This document shows, piece by piece, positions 57,021 to 64,000 of a stretch of 64,000 bases of DNA; positions within the stretch are counted from its first letter, which is position 1; the number at the start of each line of letters is the position of its first letter. A model generated the notes under the pieces. The model did not search any database. It was not told the DNA's origin and worked only from the letters and a program-made list of their open reading frames with translations. The stretch is taken from assembly GCA_028023455.1 (NCBI GenBank), contig JAQFVV010000037.1:930001-994000 (forward strand), in the 5' to 3' direction. The stretch is from Epiperipatus broadwayi. Taxonomy: Eukaryota > Onychophora > Udeonychophora > Euonychophora > Peripatidae. The translations under genes and the position numbers were made by a program.

Positions 57021-58349
57021 GTGTGTTTGTGACAACATTATGGACAAATAAATTATATTGGATATTTGACCATCATGGTGATGTTAAGGAATTTTTAAAT
57101 GTATCATGAAAATATTGGTGGAGAGAAAGGTTGAAAATTATTGTTGGATTCAATTCTTTTAGCATACTGTATTATTTTTATCCTCTTGGAGGACATTATA
57201 CATTTTACTTATTCCTCAACTGCTTTTACTATTGGGAATATGAAAGAATTAAGATCATTATCTAACTTTTTGTTGCTGTAGTATGATTTTGACCATTAAA
57301 ATCTTTGTACAATTGGTTACCACAATAAAAAGGCATCTTAATTTTTTTCTTAATATCAGGAATTTATTATGGATTCAAATAATTTCTTTGGAACTTATTC
57401 TGAAGATAGAGTAAATGCTTCTTTTAAGTTGAGTGGTATTTTAAAACCTTAAAGAAAATATACTTATTAAACAAAATAAGCATGATTTTGAGATATTATA
57501 TTCTTAGAATAGAAAGAAGTATCCATTTAAATAAAAGAATGTATTTAGTTCTTGAATTGATTTTTCAAATAAATTAAACTATAATTATTTCGCTGTAGAA
57601 ATTTCTTATTTTGATAATGGCTGGTTATAATCAAACCCTCTACTTGTTAATCTTTTCTTTTATTGCATAAACATAAAATAGGTTTTACAAATTTTAACCT
57701 ATTCTGTGCTGATACACAGTTTCAGAAGCACTAACTATAGATAGGAAAACCTATAATTGGGATAACATATTGCTATGAACATTGTGATATACTAATTGAA
57801 GTTTGAACTGAGACATTTCTGTAATTATGATAATTGTAATTGGTCTTTTCTCCTTTTCAGATGTATTAGTCATACAAAATATAAAGCTTCTATTTGTACA
57901 TAAATTGTATTATCTTCTTCCAAATAATTTTATGAGATCAGCTGAATCTCTATGGGTAAATATTAGGCTTAGTAATAATGTAATGAATGATATGTTACCC
58001 TTTCACAGACATAGTATTAGATTGTAATTATGCAATTGCTCATTGAAGATAAGATTTCAAAAAAATTAGACCCTAAGAATATCTTACAGATTTATTTTAA
58101 AACCTGAGAGTTCTATGACTTAAGTATTTTTGAAAATGTTTAATTGAAGAAAAAGGATGTCTAGTGATTGAAGTGGTTACAAATTTTGCTAATCTTATAA
58201 TATGTGCATAGATACATATCTGAAGGATGGTCATATATTTAAGTATTAATAGAATGATTTTAAGAGCAGAAAAATATATTGAATGTTATCCATGGAAATG
58301 ATTATTTCAAGAGAAATATTTTTAGAAATACGAAAGACAAGTAATTGTT
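57021..58349. other. AT-rich stretch, one weak exon-like frame
   Basis: At about 57842-57953 a pyrimidine tract ending TCTCCTTTTCAG precedes a short open frame followed by CTATGG|GTAAAT. It could be scored as an exon but codes a low-complexity hydrophobic peptide, so I do not call it. Confidence 0.3.
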
Positions 58350-58480
58350 GCCCTGTGTGATTTGATCCAATGGTATAGAGTTTGTTGCTTAAGGTCCATG
58401 GTTCATTCCCAGGTCTCTCATTTCTGGTGCTTAAATTTCTTAATGAACTATTGAGCAATGAAGTAATTTGATTATTATTA
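58350..58480 (+). repeat. SINE2 copy
   Basis: GCCCTGTGTGATTTGATCCA ATGGTATAGAG, GGTCCATGGTTCATTCCCAG (B-box-like), CATTTCTGGTGCTTAAATTT C, GAGCAATGAAGTAATTTGAT TATT. Confidence 0.75.
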
Positions 58481-58555
58481 TACTGTTTTACAGGTATCAC
58501 TAAACCATTACTTTAGTTCTCAAAAATGTATAATAATCCCCTATGACTGATAGAA

Positions 58556-58903
58556 CATTTTAACACCACTTCTTTTTAAAAAATTTATTTTTATTACATG
58601 AACTATTATAATAAATTGCATATAAGCATCAAATATCCAACATTTCAACTTTATTATCATCAAGGGTCAATTAAAAATATACATATGCATAATAAATATA
58701 AACATAAAGTTCCATATTAATTCAATTCAAAAAAATTTAAAAATATACAATCCTTATCTAACCAAAAATAAAAATACATATTTTATTTTCCTAAAAAGAC
58801 TATACGATATAGTCAAAACATTGGATATTTGACATATATACAGAATTTGTTGTAAGATTCATGTAATAAAAACAAGTGTTTAAAGAAGTGGTGCTAAAAA
58901 TTT
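58556..58903. repeat. MITE-like element with about 90-bp terminal inverted repeats
   Basis: The left end (ATTTTAACACCACTTCTTTT ..TTTTTATTACATGAA ..CAAATATCCAACATTT) matches the right end in reverse (..AATTTTTAGCACCACTTCTTT A in minus sense). About 348 bp, no ORF. Family unknown. Confidence 0.75.
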
Positions 58904-60099
58904 TATCAATTTGGATTAAATGGATTATTTTTGAAAAAGAAGAGTGTTTTTTAAATAAGAATTAATAATCCATATGATATAATATTTAATTATATCATAT
59001 TATGATTGTGTACTTTTTAATAGTCAGTATTTTGATTTCTCCATAAAATTCTCTGCTTCATTCAAAAAATTCTCCCTGATGGTAGATGACAACTAATTAT
59101 GCGTAGCCTTCAGTTCTTGTTAAAACAGATATGTTAATATGATGAAAACAAGGATGATGGTAACTAAGCAAGAATTATTTTAGTGATATAAAGTAAGATT
59201 CTATATTTGCTTTGGTTGGTAACAGCTGTGACACAACAGGGGATGTTAATCATTATTCAAAAATCATGTTAATAGTAACATTGCAACTTTCTTCTTAGCA
59301 AAGAATCAATTTTCAAGGATGGATAAAATTATTTTATATAGCAATATTGATATATTTCATTATGGTGTTGAACTATGAGAGTAGCTGTGGAAGCAGTAAA
59401 ATCTCAGCACACGGAATATTGTTGAGGAGTATGAATGGAGCAGCGCTAATATTGTGAGAAAAAAAGTTTGGTAGATATACTGAAAGAAGGCAAAATAAAA
59501 AATCTTATGAAAATGTAAATACTTTGCATTAAACTGTAGAAAGAATATATTATAGAATATGTCACTATTATAAAATAGGAACAGCGTAATTACTTAAGAA
59601 AAATTATTTGGAATGGGTGGATTAGTATTTGGGAAGATAATGACTCGAGAAATAAGAGAAAATGAGATAATGATCATTAGGCTGTTATTTCCATATTGAC
59701 AATAAATGAAATAAAACAGTGGTGGATCAAATAGAATACTTGAAAAATCAGATTATATGTTGTTTTTAAAAATATTTATTATCATAATTTCATTTACTAA
59801 ATTAAAATGATGTTAAATTATTTAATGAAAAATAATAATTACATCTTTTCTAATTGTATTATTATAATATTCTGTTTATTATATTATTTATAAATTTGCC
59901 ACTATATAGCTATTATAGATATAGATCTTAATGACTAAAAATCATGTTATGGAAACCTAATTGTGTATTTCTGTTAAATTGGCACCAAGTTAGTTAGTTG
60001 TTCATGTCACAATATTCTATGCAGAAGTTTTATTCATAACCAGTTAATTGTCTAGTGATAGATCTGTAATTAAAATTATAAATATGACTGCAATACTTT
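58904..60099. other. AT-rich stretch, no gene seen
   Basis: Parts around 59340-59480 look less A/T-biased, but no motif can be read. Confidence 0.4.
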
Positions 60100-60240
60100 A
60101 AAGAATACAAGTTTTTTTTTTTTTCATGTCATAGCATCAGCCGGGACGCGAACCCACACCCGTCTGCAACCAACTACTTGCTTGCAAGGCTTGTGCAATG
60201 ACCTCTGGGCTAACAACGCTTGACTAAAGAAATACAAGTT
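60100..60240 (-). mobile_element. SINE1 copy with 14-15-bp TSD
   Basis: AAAGAATACAAGTT (60100-60113) and AAAGAAATACAAGTT (60226-60240) flank it. On the minus strand: GCGTTGTTAGCCCAGAGGTC (A-box-like), GTGTGGGTTCGCGTCCCGG (B-box-like), TGCTATGACATGAAAAAAA. Head and tail match the copies at 39565 and 51840. Confidence 0.88.
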
Positions 60241-63200
60241 ATTTATTCAAAACAATTTTACCACTAAACTTTTTTTATTATTACTAATTCAAATTGCATC
60301 AAAACAATGATTTTATCCAATACTTTGATTAATTACTGTTTGATAATATCAGTAAAGCCGAATTTGATCATTCTGTTCTAGAAATAATTGTTAATTGTTG
60401 AAAATATTTATAATTTGGATAATATGCAGTTCTCCGTTGATGCTGATAATGGATAATTGCTGATATCATTCATTCTGAAATGTCTCTAGTTTTATGAACT
60501 GGATAAAAAGAAGAAAAAAAATCTTTATCAATTCTTGACTAATTAAAGAGAAAAAAGGTCCTAATTGAATTAAAACTGTTAAACTCTGCAGTTTTGGTAC
60601 TCACTAATTTGATTTCATAAATAGTTGGTTATGTGATAAATAAATAAAGTCACCTCTTACAGATCACTTTAGATAATTATTAAGCTACTTTTTAACAAAA
60701 CATCTTATTATTACAAATTATTATAATGTATAATTATAATTTCATTTGATTTTTTTTAGTTTACACAAGATAATAATAAACAAGAGCTATTCTACTATAG
60801 TTGCGACTATAATCAGCATGAGTTATCAGTAATTACCAAATAGTAGAGCATCTAAACTCCCATTCCCGGCCTTTTTGGCTTTTATCTTTATCAATGAATT
60901 AAAAGCATGTCTTGCTGAGAAAAAAAAAGGTCCATATTGTTAGAAATGAACTGTAGTTACTATAATATGTAATTATTTGCCTGAAATTAGATTTTGGATT
61001 GGCTTGGGTTCAAAACTTAAGACTTTTTTGAATTTCAGAGTTTTAGCTGGATGATGTAAACAGAATTAAAAATGGGTGCAAAGTGCATAATTGCATTGAT
61101 TCCAGCCTTAAAACTCAAGTCCTAATTTATAATGGCAAAAGCTAAAACTGGTTTTGAGATAGGGGTTTGAATGTGATGCCATTGGGTAGTCACTAAATAC
61201 TCAAATTTACTATAGGTAGTGTTAGAGCAGAAAACTGCTCTTGCTTACACAACATATAAATTAAGCAGTTTCCTTAACTACTTGCTATCAGATTTTTATT
61301 TTTCATTTAAGTGATGATAAATTTTGTTCACTCATGGGGAACTCTTTACAAAACTTTACAATAGAATTTGAAAATTCTTACATTTTAAATTTTTATGAAG
61401 AATATTTGCATATTTTTGTAATAGGTGTAGCTTTTCTGCTGTATTATCTGTTACTATCTTCCGTATTGCATAATATTTTAATGTTATTATTTTTGGAAGC
61501 AATTCACAAAAGGACACGGAGTATTAAGAAATAAAAAATAAAGTAATAATTATTATCTAAATGAATGAAGAGATTGTTGAATAATGGGATTCATAAATAA
61601 ATTAAATAAAATTATATGCTAAACAGGCTATGGTGTTGAGAAAAAGCAAGATTCATAAATGCTCTATCTATTGAGAAGGCAGAGATCAGCAATAGAATGT
61701 TATTATAAAAGAAAAAGAAGACAGAAAATGAAAGAGGAGTTATTGATTGATTGAACCACTGGATATTTAAAATATTTTTCCTTTCATCAAGCAACATTTT
61801 ATAGACTGTCAAATTTGGACTCCATACTAGAATAAGATATGAAGTAGAAGGTAGAATATTAAGTAAAAGGGAAATAATTTTGGCAAGTAAAAGATTGCAG
61901 TAATTCTACATGATGTATGTAAAAAGAAAATGTCCAGAATAAATCATTAATATAATCAAAAACTAGATTTGATGTAGCTGGAAATTAATTGTTGGAGATG
62001 GAACTTAGTGAAGAAGCTAATGAATTATTTTGTTTGAGCAAAGAATATGGATGCTCAGAAGGAAAGCCTGGGTTCAACATGTTGTCATCACAAATCTGGG
62101 GATATAACAGAAAGAACATCATTTACAGGCAGAATAAAAATTAAAAAAAATCTTACATAATGAATGAGTTAATTATTGGATAAATTTAATTCATCCAGTT
62201 TGATTTGAATAAAAAGTTAAAAAAGGAAAATCAATATCCAAAATGTAGACTGCATAAACAAAGTTTGCTCAGAAATGATTTATGACTTTTTATTTCTCAT
62301 TCATTGCAGTCCATACAAAAGTATAGACTAAAAAATTACTGGAAGAGTAGTTAGTTTTATCACATATTTAACAAGTCATATTTTTCAGTGTATGTAAAAT
62401 ATTAATATAAAAGCAGTAATATTCTAATCAGAAGAAATAAATTTGTTCTGTTTAACAGTAGATCAAATATGACTTTTCTCTAAATAATCCTTGGGATGGG
62501 GAATGAGGGAAGGGCTCTGGTACTTACTTAATAAAAAAAAGTTTAAGAATCAACTGACATCAAAATGGAGTTGTTGAACAAAAGAATAGGGAATTTTGTG
62601 TGTAAAAAATATTTGGTGCACTTTTATAAAATTTCCATTATAAAACTTAATTTCTGCTGCCCATTTTATTTGTAGTTCAAAATGTTTATAGATGTTAACA
62701 GTAGTGATTTGTGATTGATAATAATTTCTTTGCTTGTTGGTTCTTAATGTATTTCATTTTAACATTGAGTATGGGTTGCCTCATTATTCTAAGCTCTTTT
62801 ATTTACTTACAGGATTAAAGATAAAACGTTTTGTTTTGCTTTTTAATATATATTAGTTGGTAAATTTATTTTTATAAAGTAAATGCTGTGGCTTTTTAAA
62901 TGTTATATTATTATTTTAATGTTTTCTCTTGAAAGATCAAATATCAAGGCATTAAGGATTATCTCTGGATTATTATTTTTTTGCTTGTCACTCTTTTTAC
63001 CACTGTCAATTTTAACATTTTATACTTAGCTCTAATCTTTAAAAATATCTTGAAAAACATTTAAACTCTTATTATTAAGTTTATATATATATGTTTTAAG
63101 TACTGCGACTATTCTTTTAAAGAATATTGTTTTAATATATTCTTGATCATAGAAAATGTGTGATATAAAGATATTTTGTATTCAACCAATCATCATTATT

Positions 63201-63596
63201 GATCCTGGTTTGAGATAGACATAGTAGAAATCACCTAAGTGGATACTATGTAGAGGTGTCATTGTATGTGCCAAGTTGTCCTCACTTGTATGCTAAATTT
63301 TTACTGTACTTTATGGCATACTAAAATCTCAATATCAAATGAGAGCAACTGTAGATTCTTTTCAGATGTCTGAGGAATTCTGCAACTTCAAAAATTTTTT
63401 TTGATAAGATTCATAATGAACCCATCTGACGATTTTTAAATAGATGATAACAATCTGAGTCAATCGTATCAATTGAACTACCTATACCTATTCTTAATTA
63501 AATAATAAAGTTACTCCCAAAATAATTTTAGTCAGTTACTTTAGTATTAGTACTCAAACTTTACCATCAAGGAGAGAGTTGTTCATTTAAGAATGA
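60241..63596. other. AT-rich stretch, no gene or repeat called
   Basis: Short ORFs at 61334-61534 (plus) and 61612-61812 (minus) are A/T-driven and unsupported. It is repeat-poor compared with the rest of the window and could be intron sequence if the exon candidate at 63638 is real. Confidence 0.4.
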
Positions 63597-63637
63597 GACT
63601 TCGTGGTTTATTTTAATTTAATTTTTTTTTTTTACAG

Positions 63638-64000
63638 TTGCAAGTCAATCTCCATAACTATTAAATTAATCGTGCAATTTCTTTTAATATTTGTTATAAT
63701 ATTTCTAATGTTTTATGTTCTTATGAATTTACAATTAAGAAATTATTACTTGTTTTTAGTTGTTGTGCATAATATTAAGCATTTGGATCAATTTATAATG
63801 TATTTTTTCTTGATCAGTATAATACGCTATACTAATTTTTTTTGGCACTTCATTTACTACATTTTCTTTTATCATAATATTAGTGATATGAATTGGTCAT
63901 ATTCTTCTCCACTCTGCAATGCCTGCAATGTACCTATTCCATTCAGTGAATGTGATTTCAACTCTGAAGCATACTGCTCTTCATTCTGTTGTAATTACTT
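63638..64000 (+). CDS. Candidate exon running off the window end; membrane-like then Cys-rich product
   Basis: A long T-tract ending in TTTTTTACAG (63637) is a good 3' splice site. The following frame (codons from 63639) stays open to the window end, 120 codons; read without a splice site it is open from 63597. The first about 80 codons are hydrophobic (L-I-V-Q-F-L-L-I-F-V-I-I-F-L-M-F, then Y-F-F-L-I-S-I-I-R-Y), suggesting membrane segments. The last about 35 are more balanced and Cys-rich: S-S-P-L-C-N-A-C-N-V-P-I-P-F, S-E-C-D-F, E-A-Y-C-S-S-F-C-C. T-rich DNA lacks stops and codes hydrophobic residues by chance, so the first part is weak evidence; the Cys-rich part is stronger. Family not recognised. 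Confidence 0.3.

Noticed and set aside
57827-58027. Exon-like frame after a TTTTCAG acceptor
   Set aside because: Short, low-complexity hydrophobic peptide; no neighbouring exon or family similarity. Kept only as a remark.

Overview
The window reads as intronic or intergenic DNA from a large, AT-rich, repeat-laden animal genome. A protostome invertebrate (arthropod, mollusc or similar) is my inference. The reasons: no gene-dense stretch; stop codons everywhere; tRNA-derived SINEs with target-site duplications (TSDs); decayed LINEs, a hAT element, a Ty3/gypsy element and a Penelope-like element (PLE); general CpG scarcity; and a 500-base run of N marking an assembly gap. Nothing looks bacterial, and there is no CRISPR array, rRNA or operon. 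I cannot name the species.

Layout. 1-15.8 kb: AT-rich filler with a decayed ZMYM1-like hAT transposase (minus strand, about 1-2.2 kb), several fold-back repeats, short two-copy tandem duplications and two SINE types. 15.8-18.9 kb: a Penelope-like retroelement (RT plus GIY-YIG endonuclease) present as two 5'-truncated copies facing head to head. 19.4-21.5 kb: a cluster of one 400-470 bp repeat family (called F1 here) in both orientations, then a minisatellite. 22.1-25.1 kb: SINEs and a badly decayed Ty3/gypsy pol. 26.8-30.2 kb: a diverged direct repeat pair and three fold-backs. 31.8-36.9 kb: an F1 inverted pair, copies of repeat F4, and two minus-strand LINE remnants, one split by a fold-back. 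38.2-42.5 kb: two large hairpin elements, the longest clean ORF (38.7-39.2 kb, probably a LINE tail), SINEs and another LINE remnant. 44.6-48.25 kb: a domain around the gap that is clearly richer in CpG and unique-looking sequence than its surroundings, with a candidate coding exon at its right edge. 48.5-61 kb: more LINE pseudogenes, SINEs, F4 copies and hairpins. 63.6-64 kb: an open frame behind a good splice-acceptor sequence, running off the window end.

Names used here. SINE1: tRNA-like head plus poly(A). SINE2: tRNA-like head plus a tail like AATAAAGTCATT. F1: about 400-470 bp repeat with a tRNA B-box-like end. F4: repeat whose 3' end reads like ACTGTATGGAGAGTTTTGC. F5: a short core that ends in GTCAAAACGTT or GAAACGTT.

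The most striking pattern is the number of inverted dimers (hairpin arrangements). About 17 such structures, built from at least ten apparently unrelated sequences, lie in 64 kb. One insertion has a 13-bp TSD, an uninterrupted counterpart in the other PLE arm, and an internal inversion, which suggests target-primed reverse transcription with twin priming or template switching. All family assignments rest on reading translated motifs by eye; no database search was possible.
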